DNA from: Lunularia cruciata
Taxonomy: Eukaryota; Streptophyta; Marchantiopsida; Lunulariales; Lunulariaceae
DNA: 64,000 nucleotides
NCBI GenBank assembly: GCA_948567375.1
Contig: OX419755.1
Span: 18,357,001 to 18,421,000 of the forward strand
Direction of reading: 5' to 3'
A program made the translations under genes and the position numbers. How positions within the stretch are numbered: the stretch's first letter is position 1; every line of letters starts with the position of its first letter. The notes under the pieces were generated by a model. The model was not told the DNA's origin. It was given only the letters and a program-made list of their open reading frames with translations, and made no database searches. Positions 46,351 to 58,227 of the stretch are shown here, piece by piece.

Positions 46351-46530
46351 ATTGGATTAGAACTGCAAATGAAGAAAAAATCAAAGGCAGGAAAATCGTA
46401 CAAGATCATTATACTCAATCATTGATAATAAGTTATAAAAATTGGATTAGAACTGCAAATGAAGAAAAAATCAAAGGCAGGAAAATCGTACAAGATCATT
46501 ATACTCAATCATTGATAATAAGTTATAAAT
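46351..46530. repeat. Perfect tandem repeat, 2 x 90 bp
   Basis: ATTGGATTAGAACTGCAAAT at 46,351 recurs at 46,441, and the two units appear identical. Because 90 is a multiple of three, the plus strand shows an open frame encoding a duplicated 30-residue peptide. I regard that frame as incidental. Confidence 0.95.
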
Positions 46531-47161
46531 TTTGTCTTTAAAATTTTGTGACTATGATATATGTTAACATAATTTATTATAGATAAAAATTTTATTTTTA
46601 TTATATGATGCAAAATTTGATGCAAAATATTCACATTTTAAGATATTCAATTATCACATTTGAATGAGTTTAGTTATTAGGTTTATTTGATTTCCAATAA
46701 ATAATAGTTTTATAAAATAGAATAAAAGCCAAGTCATAGTACAAACTGAAGCATGAAAAAATCTTCCTAATAGAATAAAATAATATATAATATATAATAT
46801 TTTTTAATAAACGGAAAGAGAAAATGATACTTTCTAATCTATTAAATGTATGACGTAACAATATAAGAAGATCATATATGATCAATTTAATTAAAAATTT
46901 ATTTTACAGGTTCATTTTATTCTATCTTTACGGCAGATTGTCAAATTCCTTTCTAAATTTTAGTTCAATACTATGATTGAACTAAAATAGTAGGTAGTAA
47001 TATTAGTGGGTGTTATTTCACAAGTAAATTATATTCGTAGATGTTTATTGTGGGTCAACTCCCCTTATTTGCTTACACTAATGAGTGTTGTGTCACGGCT
47101 TTGCTTGCAAAAAGGCATTACCTATGAATATATTATGAATTCTATTTCCAAGTAATTTTTA

Positions 47162-47229
47162 TTCAGCTTAAACATAATATTATAAGGAACTTCTATTCAG
47201 CCTAAACATAATATTATAAGGGACTTTTA
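47162..47229. repeat. Tandem repeat, 2 x 34 bp
   Basis: TTCAGC(C/T)TAAACATAATA units start at 47,162 and 47,196. Confidence 0.9.
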
Positions 47230-49019
47230 TTTTATATTATGGATGATAAATTATTATTTATTTATTTCTATTTCTATTTAGCCACCATATAAATTATAAA
47301 GTTTTTAGTTCTCTAAGTTTACTTATATACATCAGCTTCATGATTAATCTCTCTAAAATTTAATTTATTCTTCTCTTGAATTTTTTATTCATATTTCCAA
47401 ATTATTACATCTCTTAATTTCTCTTATAACCAAAAATTTTGTACAATTCAAAGTTCCTTCATTTCATTATGTTTATATACTTACACTATATAAGGTCACA
47501 TCCTTGTGATATAGTTTCTGAATTTTTTATTTTAAATATTACAATTAGCCATTCAACCAATATAAAAAACAAATATTATATCTTATTTGATGGATATAAA
47601 CCATTTTGTCAGAGGAAACTTTACACAAAACAAAAAAAAGTACAGTAATATAGATCTGATTGTATATGTTAGTTAATTCTACTTTTAGTCAATACATAAA
47701 ATTTTCACTTCAAAGTAAATACAATCTACTCTAATTTAGATATAGTAAAAAAATATTTTAATTATATAATATTTCTTATTGAACAAATCCGAATTATTTG
47801 GATACATAACATGAAATGGTTGCAAAATCTTTATAGGATAAACATATATTCTATTGGAGTTTAAAATAATCATGTAATAAAATGATTATTACCTTCATTA
47901 ATTTTTAAAATAAAACCTTAATCTCTAGTTAGTCTTCTTTATTGCTAAATTTTGAACATACTTTAATAATAATACTTGAAATAAATGCTATATTATTTAA
48001 TAAAGTTTTTGGAATAAGAATATCTAAATTTTAATAAATTCTTGATTCTATTGGTTATTTTCATCTTCATTTCAATCTTGTTCACATTCTTAATTTACAA
48101 AAAACATCAAGGAGAAACTCAATAACTAGCTAAAAGTATATGAATAAAATCACTTTTTTTAGTTTTTATAGAAAACTTAGTTGAAGATATTAAATAAATT
48201 AATATTATTAGAATTATTATTATTACATTTGCAATATCTAAGCTAGTTTGTTATGATGTGGAGATGATTATCTTGTATTTGCAATTATATCAAGAGCAAT
48301 ATGTGGACTACTTAGTGTTGCTCTAGAAAGTTCATTTCTCCTATGTTGATCTCTTGGCTACGATGGATAGTGATTGGGTGAAAAAAATTCTATAGGCGTT
48401 GGTGGTAGTTGTGTTGGATAATTAACAATCAGGTGGATGGTGTGCAAAAGTGCTACCAAATTTTTCCTAATCAAAAGTCGTGGTGATAAGATTGGGGAAT
48501 CAATTTGAGAATGGAAAATTTGAATTATAGACCATTGAGTGGATTGTGTGTAGAAACTCTAATGATTTTGTTGGATAATTGACACTTGGGTAGATCGTGT
48601 GCGGAAGCACTGTTGATTTTGCTAGATAATTGATACTTGGGTAGATCGTGTGCTGAAGCATTGTTTAATTGATAAAATTTGGGTGGATCGTGTACAAAAG
48701 AGCTACTTATTTTGTTGGATAATTGACACTTGGGTAGATCCTGTTTTGAAGCATTATCTAATTTATAAAATTTGTGTGGATTTTGTGCAAAAGAGCTACT
48801 TATTTTGTTAAATGATTGATACTTGAATGGATCAAGTATGGAATCACTACCTGATTTTCATGATCAAAAGTTGTGGGTGTCCAATTGATAAAATTAGGAA
48901 ATTGATCTAAGAATGAGTAGTTTGAATTGTTGAATATATATTTTGAGGCTTCAAGGCATAAAGCTACAAACTAAGCAAACAATATGAAGGCAAACAAGCT
49001 ACTTTTGTTAGAATGACAT

Positions 49020-50710
49020 ATGCCAAGTTATTCACTAACTTATCTTGTGCTAAGTTAGTGAAATTCCAATGGTAATATGTCAAAATTACATCAACCATAA
49101 ACTTATTTCGTGCCAAGTTAGTGAATTTCCAATGGTAGTTTTTGAATTGTGCTTATTAAAATTTATGTGTGTCCAATTGAAAAAATTGAGTAGATTGTAT
49201 GCAAAAGCACTATTTATTTTGCTGATAATTGACACTTGGGTGGATTGTGTGCAAAAGTACTACCCAATTTTCATGATCAAAAGTCATGGGTAAAATTGAT
49301 AAAATTTAGAGTTGATCTAAGTGTGAGTAGTTTGAATTGTTGAATATGAGTTTTGAGGTTTTGAGGTTGTAGGCTAGAGAGGTTATGAAGGCCAGCAAGC
49401 CAATTTGTTGACATGACGCTTGCCAAGTTATTCGCTAACTTGTCTTGTGCAAAGTTAGTGAATTTCTAATAGTAATTTATCAAAATTAGTTCACCTATTA
49501 ACTTTACATGAAGCCAATTTGTTACCGTGACCTTGCCAAAGTTATTCACTAACTTATCTTGTGCAAAGTTAGTGAATTTTTGAGAATAATTTATCAAAAG
49601 TAGGTCATTCATTGTAATACCATTAGCTAGAAAAATTAACTACATGTGAAAATTGGTTTGGTGATATTTTTAGAGATGCTATAAATGACAGTCTAAGTAG
49701 ATCATATAGATGAATCACCAAAAAGAGTACTTCTACTAATAAGGCAAAGATTAAAAATACATCAAAAACTTCAAAGCTAATTTTAGAGGCCTAAATGAAA
49801 GAATTAGGCCTTGTAATATAGAATCTTACTACCTTCTCTTAGGGAAAAAAGTGTTTCTTTCTCTTCCTCTTGTTTTTTCTTGTTGAAATCTTTCCAATGG
49901 TATCTCTTCCATGATGTTCTAAGCTTTCTACAAAATATTCTCAAAAGATTCCTTTGGTCAAACCTGTTTGACCAAAAAATAGGACAAGGATTGACATGTC
50001 ACCAATCCATGCATTTAATCTAATGTTGTAGCTCATAGACATGTCACCAATCCATATATCTAATCTAAGGGTGTAGTTCCTTCAAAGGAGACCTTCTTTT
50101 CGTATTATAAATTTTTGTGGCATTGGAGTTTTTTCAGATTTCTAATCTTGTGTGCTTCTTTGGGTTGCTACACTCACTAACTTGGCATGAAGCCAATTTT
50201 TTGGTTTGACACTTGCCAAGTTATTCACTAACTTATCTTGTGCCAATTTAGTGAATTTCTAATGGTAATTTGTCAAAATTAAGTTACCCACTAACTTGTC
50301 TCATGCCAAGTTAGCGTAACTTATTTTGTGCCAAGTTAGTGAATTTCCAATGGTAGTTTCTAAAAAAATGGCCATTCATTTGTATTGTGCACATCTTGGT
50401 GGGATAACTTATCTTGTTCAAAGTTAGTGAATATCCAATTGTAATTTTGATTGATGGTAATTTGTCCAAATTTGGTCAATCTTCAACTTGTCTCATCCCA
50501 AGTTAGTGTAACTTAATTTGTTCACGAGAAAACTTATCTTGTTCAAAGTTAGTGAATATCCAATGGTCGTTTGAATTTCCAATGGTAATTTTGATTGATG
50601 GTAATTTATCCAACTTTGGTCAATCCTCAACTTGTCTCATCCCAAGTTAGCGTAACTTAATTTGTGCCAAGTTAGTGAATTTCCAATGGTAGTTTGTCAA
50701 AAATTGGCCA
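49020..50710. repeat. Degenerate tandem array of hairpin units
   Basis: The unit contains ATTCACTAACTT, a 10-nt loop ATCTTGTGCC and AAGTTAGTGAAT, a perfect 12-bp stem, followed by TTCCAATGGTAATTTGTCAA. Full or partial units occur near 49,020, 49,100, 49,420, 49,540, 50,205, 50,290, 50,320, 50,405, 50,530 and 50,650. Element F has only one equivalent place in its LTR. Confidence 0.75.
49613..50172. mobile_element. Decayed solo LTR, same family as 14,167-14,886
   Basis: It starts TGTAATACC, ends TGCTACA, is 560 bp long and has only one of the 156-bp inner units. Shared blocks include GAGTACTTCTACTAATA and CCTAAATGAA(A)GAATTAGGCCT. The flanks TTCAT and CTCAC agree at three of five bases, so the target duplication is weak. 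Confidence 0.65.
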
Positions 50711-50837
50711 CTCATTTGTATTGTGCACATCTAAACCTTAGACCTCTAGTCCCTAATTTGGCTCCTTAGCCAATTGGTCTACCCGTACTTGTTGTCTTAA
50801 GATTGGTGGACTCATATCTTTATATATGTACCTAGTT

Positions 50838-52219
50838 TTTCCCATAGGCTTGTATACCATATTGTTCATGTTTGAGCCTACCAATAGTTTTTCCAAAAGG
50901 CTTGGATACCATACTGTTACACATGAGTCCTACTTGACTTCTGAACTTATATATAACTACCTACCACTATTTTGGTTTGTTTGCCATATGGATTTCAATT
51001 GGTTTCAATCTTCAATTTCTAGACACATTAGGCCTTTTCTTATGGATATGTGGGCCTAGTTTGTCCTTCACTTAATCCAACAGATTTTTCCTCCTCTCTA
51101 TGCACTTTCTTATTTCCCTAACTCCTTTCAAGCTTTTCCTTTGCTTCTTTGTTCTTTCCTTCTTGCACATTGCCTTTGTTCTTCTTGTTTGAGTTCACTT
51201 GTCCCTTCTCGTGCATTGTTGATATTTCTTTCTCCCCACATGTAGAAGTAACAACCTCGACTTGATTATTTCTCATGGTTGTGTCCTTGTTTTTCTCTCT
51301 ATGAATGTATGTTTGTGATTTTAGGGATTCATTGGGTATGTTTTGAATCCTCCACTCTTCTTACTCATGTTGATTCATTTTTCTCTTGCCTGATCTTTAT
51401 CACGTGGTTGAGACTCCTACATTTATTTATGTGCCTGCACTTTTGCTTGCTCTTTCTTACACACTTCCACTTTTGTTCTTTAGTTTTTCAACATTCTCAT
51501 TACTTATGAGCGGCACTTTAGCAGAGCAACCAAGTTTGCCTACTCATGAGGTTTTGAGCAGAAACTTCATATGAGGGGTACTGACAATTGCTCAACTACT
51601 TCAGCATTGCGTGACGCATTGATGAAGTCACATGTGTTTTTATGGAGGTTTACTCTAGCCATCTTCTACTTCCTTTTGCTATTTATTAGTGTCTCAAAAC
51701 TCAAGCATCCATAGCACTTATTGTGATATACTTTATATCCTATCCTCTTATGATTCACTCTCATTACCCTGTTACACTTTTACCCATTTTTGCAGCCACA
51801 CCATCAAATAACTCTTGTATTGTCCCACTCCTCTATTCCCCTTCCCTAGTATTGTTCCTTTGCTGTTTGACTGCTTCCTGGTTTGACCTCTCATATCTAT
51901 AATGTTCCGTCTCGACTCCAGCCCACATTCTTAATATTTATCATTCACACACTACTTATTGGTAGGCTCTTACATAATTTTTCCAATTTCTCACAGTCAT
52001 TTACATAGAAGCTCTCTATTTCACCTTGTTTACTAGTCCATTGGCCATTTATTATTCTCAATTTGTTCCAATTATGCCTTTGTTATTGGTTACATTAAAG
52101 GCATTCTACCTTAGGGTTTAACATTACTCTAGCATTGTGAATCATGAACATATTGTTTATAGATCATTTGCATCTCATAAGTTCTGCATAACCATTCCCA
52201 GAATGGCCTTTGCTCTCAT
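50838..52219 (+). mobile_element. Repeat family C, copy 3, about 1.38 kb
   Basis: It interrupts the F-like LTR: TATATATGTACCTAG on the left and TATATATGTATCTTTAG on the right bracket it like a 14-15-bp target duplication. Its 3' 690 bp match copies 1 and 2 (CATTGATGAAGTCACATGTG, GGAGGTTTACTCTAGCC and the end TTTGCTCTCATATACA). The 5' part (50,838-51,520), with a twice-repeated TAGTTTTTCC unit, is absent from the intron copy. No coding domain is recognised. Confidence 0.6.
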
Positions 52220-52999
52220 ATACATATATATGTATCTTTAGCTAGGAGAGTATATTTTAGTTCATACTTGGTGGTCATAGTAGGGTGGGAATAAATAGAC
52301 ATTCTTAATATTTTAAAATTCCAAATGGTTATAGAGTTAGTCCATTTGGATTTTTGTGAGTTGAAGGTTCATTATATGGATTTCTTGTGATTCATTTGGA
52401 TTTCTTGAGATTGAATCCTTTCTATTCTATACTTCTTGTTTTTTTGGGATGTCTTTATACTTGGAGCATTAGTGTTCTAGTCATTCTTGGTAGTAAGGTT
52501 TGAGAAATAAGTAGTTATATTAATTATGTTTTTTTTTGTGAGGCTAGAAGTGATGACTTATAGATTGTGAAAGTGCATGTTGTGATGATAGATATAAGTT
52601 TTTCTTTCTCTTAGTATAGTTGCCATGGTTAGAGGTACTTAGGCGGCATATGTAATTGGTGTTTTTTAAATTATATAATAGCTTCTTATTGGAGGCTACT
52701 ATTTAGTGGTGATACTTGGTGATTACAATTGTAGTGTTTATGGTGCGTTTTCATAACAAAGTTCTCCACAGATTCTAAAGGGGATATTTTTACAATATGA
52801 AATGGTTTCACATGGAGTGGTATATGCTATTAGAAAATATCTCAAGTCTCAATGAGGAAAGAAATTGATTTTAGTCTTGAGTTTGACATGGAAGTTGCTC
52901 TAGTTGAGAGTTCATATTATGTTATCACACTATTGTTGTAGGGTATGGATTTGTGGAGCCTTCAAAGACCCCATGTGCGACCCTGGTATAATGTGCACC
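52220..52999 (+). pseudogene. Old F-family element: LTR end, leader and start of gag
   Basis: The segment follows element F at 60,190-60,925 step by step, including GGTTATAGAGTTAGTCC at 52,329 (F: GGTGGCAGAGTCAGTCC) and the gag stretch around 52,930-52,990. It is interrupted at 52,999 by copy D and resumes at 58,228. Confidence 0.75.
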
Positions 53000-53424
53000 T
53001 ATAAAGACCAAGACCAAGGAGAGAAATAGGAGAATGGAAGATCAGATTGGGACACTTGAGTGTAGGAAAACTCCACATACGAGCATGAGCTTTGGCTTTA
53101 ATATTTACAAGGAGCCTATAAGGTTCTTGAGAAGCTTCTCAAGAAGCTTCCTTGAGCTACTTTCTTGGAGTGCAAACCAAGTTAATTGAGAAAATTCTCA
53201 AGAAGCTTCTTTCTAGAAGCTGCCTACTTGGCTTGCAAGCTATGCTAGTTGGAAGCTTCTAAAAGCTTCCTTCTAGATGCCACTTACTTGGGGTGCAAGC
53301 TAAGCTAGTAGAAAAGCTTCCGAAGAAGCTTCTTAGATACTTTTTAAATTTTCTAGGCTAATTTGGCCTATTTGATTCTTAGTTAGTCCTAACTAACTTC
53401 ATTGATAAAATCCATATTGTTACA
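53000..53424 (-). repeat. 3' LTR of copy D, 425 bp
   Basis: Aligned with the copy B LTRs; the plus-strand start TATAAAGACC has lost the terminal TG. GAAGCTTC blocks are present but several heat-shock units are mutated. The polypurine tract AGGGGAATA abuts it at 53,425-53,433. Confidence 0.85.
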
Positions 53425-53470
53425 TATTCCCCTATTGCTAGTTGGTGACGTCCTCATTGCCAGTGAAGCT

Positions 53471-54729
53471 TCAAACTCCTAGATGGCCATTTGTGCATTC
53501 TAGAGGTGAGAAAAAGGTCCCATGTGGGATTATGAAGGGGATACCCTTTCTAAAGGACCTTGTACTCTGTATGTTGTTGATGGTCTCATTGAATATGGCA
53601 ACATGCCAGGATATGATCAAATTTGTACTCCTCATGATCATTGATAGGGAGGGGAGGAAGAAGAGATTGGACATGGGAGGAAAAAGAAGATGGGTTAGGA
53701 ACAAAGGGTGTCAACTTGAAAGACAAGGTGGATGTGCATATGACAAGGCAAGGCAAGTCGATAAGCAATAAGAGAGATGATTTGGGTGACATCAAAGGGT
53801 CTTATCCAATTAGGGGTAAGTTTACAAACTTGGGTATGAAGTGGGAGGGGTAGATTCCTAAAGGATAGCATGACCTTAACACAAAATTCAAAGGTGAGAT
53901 CACAATAATGGTGGTCCGCATATTGTTTCTGACAATTTTGAGCAAGAAGGAGGTGAGATTTGGCTTGTTGGAGGGATTGGGATATGCTAGTCAAAAAGGT
54001 TGAAGTATGAGGGACATGAGATGGAGGAGGAGCAAGAAAGGAATCTAAAACAAGTGCATCTTGGCCAAAATTGAAAAAGAAAGGAGAAAATCCAATACTT
54101 GCTTGCTTGGAATTATTGTAGGTAAACTCCACAACTGTAAGACATTCATCCCAACTTTGAACATTGACAAAGGCACATAGCATATCCTCCAAGGTGTAAT
54201 TTTGACGTTCAATTTTTCCATCAGGTTGAGGATAATTAGGCCATGGATAAAGCAAGCTTGGTGCTAAGTATTTGGAAGATTTATTGCCAAAACTTTCCAA
54301 TGAATCAAGGATCATGGTCGGAGATGAGTACACACAACATCCCATGATGCTTAAAGACATTGTTAAAGTAGATATGTGCTAATGTTGGAGCATCCATGGT
54401 ATCAAGATTTGGTGCCAAATGGATGTTTTTATTAAGCTTGTCCAAAAACACCACGATTGTCATGTGACCTTGCTTTGTCTTGGGCAAGGATGTGATGAGA
54501 TCCAAGCTCACATGTTTCTATCAAGCAGATGGGATGAGAAATGGTTGAAGGAGCTCACTTGGTTTTTGGTTGTTGATCTTGTTGCATTGGCAACTCTCAC
54601 ATGACTAGAGAAACTCTCAAACATCTTGTAGCATGTTGTGCCACCACCATTGGCATTGGCGGTTACCCAAGGTCTTTCCACACCCATGTGACCAACGATT
54701 GGTAAGTCATGGGCTTCTTGGAGGTGCAC
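53471..54729 (-). pseudogene. Integrase and chromodomain relics of copy D
   Basis: Minus-strand pieces read MSLDLITSLPKTKQGHMTIV and KHHGMLCVLISDHDP (54,305-54,511), then in another frame HTQVCKLTPNWIRPFDVTQI and LPCHMHIHLVFQV (53,695-54,360), then the chromodomain start DHEEYKFDHILA. Several frame changes and stops are present. Confidence 0.85.
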
Positions 54730-55025
54730 AAGCTGGAGATCACCCTTGGCTGGAACATAAATCTGGTTCTCAAAAAATAAAAGGTTTTCTTTGTAGGAGA
54801 AGATATTTTACTCCTATCACATATTGCAAGATGACCTTGTACCATCTGAAAGGATGGATCATGTTGTAAAGCTATCCTAAACTCGGTTTGGACTTTGGAG
54901 TAGATTGACACTATCATAATTGCCATCATGATGAAAGGAACAACCTTTAAATCAGGTCATTGTGATAGAGCATCAAGGATGATAATGAACCGACCGGGTT
55001 TGTATTCACGCTTGATGTCAAACAA

Positions 55026-55865
55026 CTACAATTGCTTTTCCCATTGATGATGTTGACTCTTCATGTGTTCCAAATATAATGTCTCCAACAAGGACTTGTG
55101 ATCAATTTGCATGACCACTTGTTTCCCCCAAGAGATAATGCCTCCATGCTTTGGGGCGTATAGTATCACTTGTTCTTGATCCCAAGCAAAATAATTCCTT
55201 TTCATTGTATTTAGTCTATGAGACACAAAGGACAAATAAAATGAACCATCACTAGATTCATTGGTTCATTGGATTCCATCCAATAAGGCAACATTCCATC
55301 CAACACCCGATGCATCTGATCCAGGAAGACTGCTGGAGCATTAGTGAGCCCAAAAGGTAGAACTCTCCACTCATAAAGTCTATACCTTATGCAAAAGGCA
55401 GTCTTTTGCACATCCTTCTTATCAATAGGGATTGCCAGTAGCCACTACAAAGATCCAACTTGGAGAAATATCATGCTCCACTCAATTGATCAAGCAAGTC
55501 ATCAATTCAAGGCAAGGAGTATGCATTCTTCACTATTTATTATTGAGCCCATGGTAATCAATACAAAAACAAAGTTGTCTATCTTTCTTTGGAACAAATA
55601 GTACCAATGCTCCCCAAGGAGATGTACTATGCCATATGAAATCCTTCTCCAACAACTCTGTAAGTGTTATTTGCAACTCCTCCAACTCCTTTGGTAAGAG
55701 TTGATAGATTGGTCTACTCATTGGAGTACTCCTTGGTAATAACTCATCTTGAAGGACATACCATAATAACTCATCCTTGAAGGGCATACCATGATGAGAA
55801 GGTAATCCCTTTGGTGGATCATCCGGAAATATGTCCACAAACTCTTGAACTATTTGATCAACCAT
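55026..55865 (-). pseudogene. Reverse transcriptase / RNase H of copy D with internal deletion
   Basis: The N-terminal RT part is present ([25 protein letters not shown], then MQKTAFCIRYRLYEWRVLPF and GLTNAPAVFLDQMHRVLDGM). After a short filler it jumps to RNase H (MQIDHKSLLETLYLEHMKSQ). The catalytic FLDD box and thumb are missing, so this copy cannot encode a working polymerase. Confidence 0.88.
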
Positions 55866-55934
55866 TGCTCAATGAGGCTCCTAGCTCTCCTCAAATTCTC
55901 CTTGTGCAATTGACTTGATACACATCATAAAAAT

Positions 55935-56181
55935 AGACTTATCTTCTTCCAAAGCTTGTTGTATAGTTGTTTCACTGACAAACTTCCTATCTAGGGACTT
56001 ATCTTCCTTCAAGGCTTCCTCTATTGTTGCTTTTTTGATAAACTTCCCATCTTGGGACTTCACTTCCTTCAAAGCTTGCTCTATGGTTGCTTTCCTCACA
56101 AACTTCTCATCTTGGGACTTCTCTTCCTTCAAAGCTTGCTCTATGGCTACTTTCCTTACAAACTTCCCATCTTTGGACTAA
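55935..56181 (-). repeat. Four-unit protease-RT linker repeat of copy D
   Basis: Four units of about 60 bp encode KFVRKATIEQALKEVKSQDG-like peptides on the minus strand, one more than in copies A and B. Confidence 0.75.
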
Positions 56182-56222
56182 CTATTCTTAGGTGTCTTAC
56201 TCAAAAGTGCCAAACAATCTAA

Positions 56223-56681
56223 TCAAAAATTCATATCTCGATGTTGTACTTGAATTTGTCGTTGGGTCCAATCAAATTGAACCTTATGATGTTCAAGCCA
56301 AGGCAGTCCTAGAATGGCATCATGGTGTAGAGGTACCACCACAAACCTCATACACTCAAAATACTCCTTCCCAATCGTGAAGGTAACATGATGCAAGGTA
56401 TAAAATGCAGAACACTTTCTACCATCTGTCATCATCACTCTACTTCCAATAATTGGTTTGATAGGAATACATAATTCCTTTGCTAATTTCATAGACATGT
56501 AATTCTCTAAACTTCCAAAATCAACCAAAATACTACAATCACGATTAGATATCATACCTTGCAAGTGAAGCAAACTTGCATAGGTCAAGCCTTCAATCCT
56601 ATTGGAACCAATCAAGTTTCCAATAGGCGGCTCAAAATCTTGTACTGGGATTCTTTTTTTCTTGATCATTCCGCTATACAA
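56223..56681 (-). pseudogene. Aspartic protease of copy D (D-F-G active site)
   Basis: 152 open codons on the minus strand. The active site reads ILVDFGSLENYMSMKLAKEL and the end reads DAILGLPWLEHHKVQFDW. Like copies A and B it has Phe after the catalytic Asp. Confidence 0.85.
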
Positions 56682-56689
56682 CCTCTATT

Positions 56690-57545
56690 TGAGCAATTTG
56701 TCAAGATCGTCCATTCTTGAATGGACATTCAACAATACAATGTCCAATTTGGTGACAATAAAAGTAATCGCTACTTTACCACAATCTTTCTCAATCCACT
56801 ATACCAAGTGGTCTCAAGTGGATGGCATCAATCTCCCTTGGTGTTGGCTCTTCCACACGTGTGTGATGTGCTAGTTGGTTTTGTGAAGGTTAAGGTCAAG
56901 ACCAAGTTGTCGGAACCAAGGAATCAAACTGCTATGCTAGTTGCATGGCTTCTTCCAAGTACTTTGGCTCTTGCATAGTCACTTCTAATTTGGTTCAGGA
57001 CTTCAAGCCCTCACAAATTGATCCAAAGCTTCACCATCCATTATATTTGGAATTGCATAATGGTGTTCTCGAATTATGTGATGTAGTTTCTTACATAACC
57101 AACCTACTTCAACTCTACCAACTTATCTCGTGCAGCTCGTGTGGCATTGATTGCTTGGAATCATCTAATTATTGCACCCTTAAATTCTTCCCATGTCAAG
57201 ATTGGTGCAAAAAATGCCTTTCAATTTTCTCCACTCAAAATCGCCACCATAGCTTTGTTGCTCCGTCCAATTGGCTTGAAGCTAAGAGATTTGTTTCAAT
57301 TCATCTTGAAAATTTTTAGCCTCAAAATAATGTTCACAATCAAATACAAAATTCTCCATTGCACCCAAGAGATTCTTGCTCTCAAATACCTTGAGTTTTG
57401 GAAATTAGATTTGGTCTTCTCTTTCTCAAAATGGTGCTCTCTTTATGTGCTCTTGTCATTGTTAATCTTGTTCATCCAACAATCAAGTAAGGTGCTCAAT
57501 TTGTTATTACATAGCAATGATAACCTTGGGCATTTCAGCCATGGC
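56690..57545 (-). pseudogene. gag relic of copy D
   Basis: Similarity to the copy B gag is clear at the DNA level, but the frame is destroyed. The zinc knuckle near 56,725-56,775 has its first Cys changed to Tyr (Y-F-Y-C-H-Q-I-G-H-C-I-V-E-C). Confidence 0.75.
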
Positions 57546-57812
57546 TACTACAATATCACTACCCCCAATTTATCTAATTTACTAACACATAGATGCAACA
57601 CATCCACCATTCTCCATAAGTTACAACTTGAAGTATCAAGGGTTTCCTCAAACAAGGTGATTGCATTCAAAAAATTCTGCCCAAAACATGAGGTGATGAA
57701 TTGTATGAAGTGATGCTTGGGTACTACTTAGACACAAAAATCCCAATGGTTTGGCTGAAATGGATTTGGTGGTCCATAAATTCCATCCATCTTATTCATG
57801 CTTTGACACCAA

Positions 57813-58227
57813 TGTAAAAGACCAAGACCGAGGAGCAAAATAAGAGAATGGACGATCACATTAGGACACTTTAGTATGGGAAAACTTCAAACCCTAGCAA
57901 GAGCTTTGACTCTATTATTTATAGAGAGCCTGCAAGGCTCTTGAGAAGCTTCTCAAGAAGCTTCCTTGAGCCACTTTCTTGGAGTGCAAGCCAAGTTAAC
58001 CAAGAAGCTTCTCAAGAATCTTCCTTCTAGAAACCGCCTACTTGGCTTGCAAGCTAAGCTAGTTGGAAGCTTCTAGAAGCTACTTACTTGGAGTGCAAGC
58101 TAAGCTAGTCAAGAAACGTCCCAAGAAGCTTCCTAGATACTTCTAGAGTATTCTAGGGTAATTTGGCTTATTTTCTACTTCATTACTCCTCCTAACTAAC
58201 TCCATCTCTAAACTCCATATTGTTACA
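57813..58227 (-). repeat. 5' LTR of copy D, 415 bp
   Basis: TGTAACAATATGGAG to TTTTACA on the minus strand, followed inside by TTGGTGTCAAAGC, a mutated initiator-tRNA-Met primer site. A perfect three-unit heat-shock element lies at 58,066-58,078 (GAAgcTTCtaGAA). The promoter box is ATAAATAATA near 57,920. Confidence 0.9.

Larger units (their letters stand above)
45864..48240. other. AT-rich 3' flank and intergenic region
   Basis: After the ABCB stop the sequence becomes strongly AT-rich. No gene or named element is seen. It contains the 90-bp tandem repeat at 46,351-46,530 and a 34-bp repeat at 47,162-47,229. Confidence 0.5.
48240..50837 (+). repeat. Decayed, internally expanded LTR related to element F
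   Basis: Blocks at 48,330-48,380 and 50,740-50,830 match the LTR of element F, for example GCCAATTGGTCTACCC at 50,772 against GCCAACTGGTCTACCC at 60,115. Between them two unit types are multiplied: a GGATAATTGACACTTGGGTA unit (48,540-49,290) and a hairpin unit (49,020-50,700). An unrelated LTR copy interrupts it at 49,613-50,172. Confidence 0.65.
53000..58227 (-). mobile_element. Chromovirus-like LTR retrotransposon, copy D, inserted in an F-family gag
   Basis: LTRs lie at 53,000-53,424 (3') and 57,813-58,227 (5'). The flanks are GCACC (52,995-52,999) and ACACC (58,228-58,232), a 5-bp target duplication with one mismatch, and the interrupted gag joins across it. The order is the same as copy B. 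At 5.23 kb it is shorter because about 0.5 kb of RT and RNase H is deleted. It has no nested LTRs and so shows the empty sites of those in copy B. Confidence 0.93.

Noticed and set aside
46287-46541. 84-codon open frame with a duplicated 30-residue peptide
   Set aside because: It is explained by a 90-bp tandem DNA repeat; there is no supporting start context, splice sites or similarity.
49020-50710. CRISPR-like array because of repeated palindromic units
   Set aside because: Units vary in length and sequence, there are no uniform spacers, and the surroundings are a plant retroelement LTR.
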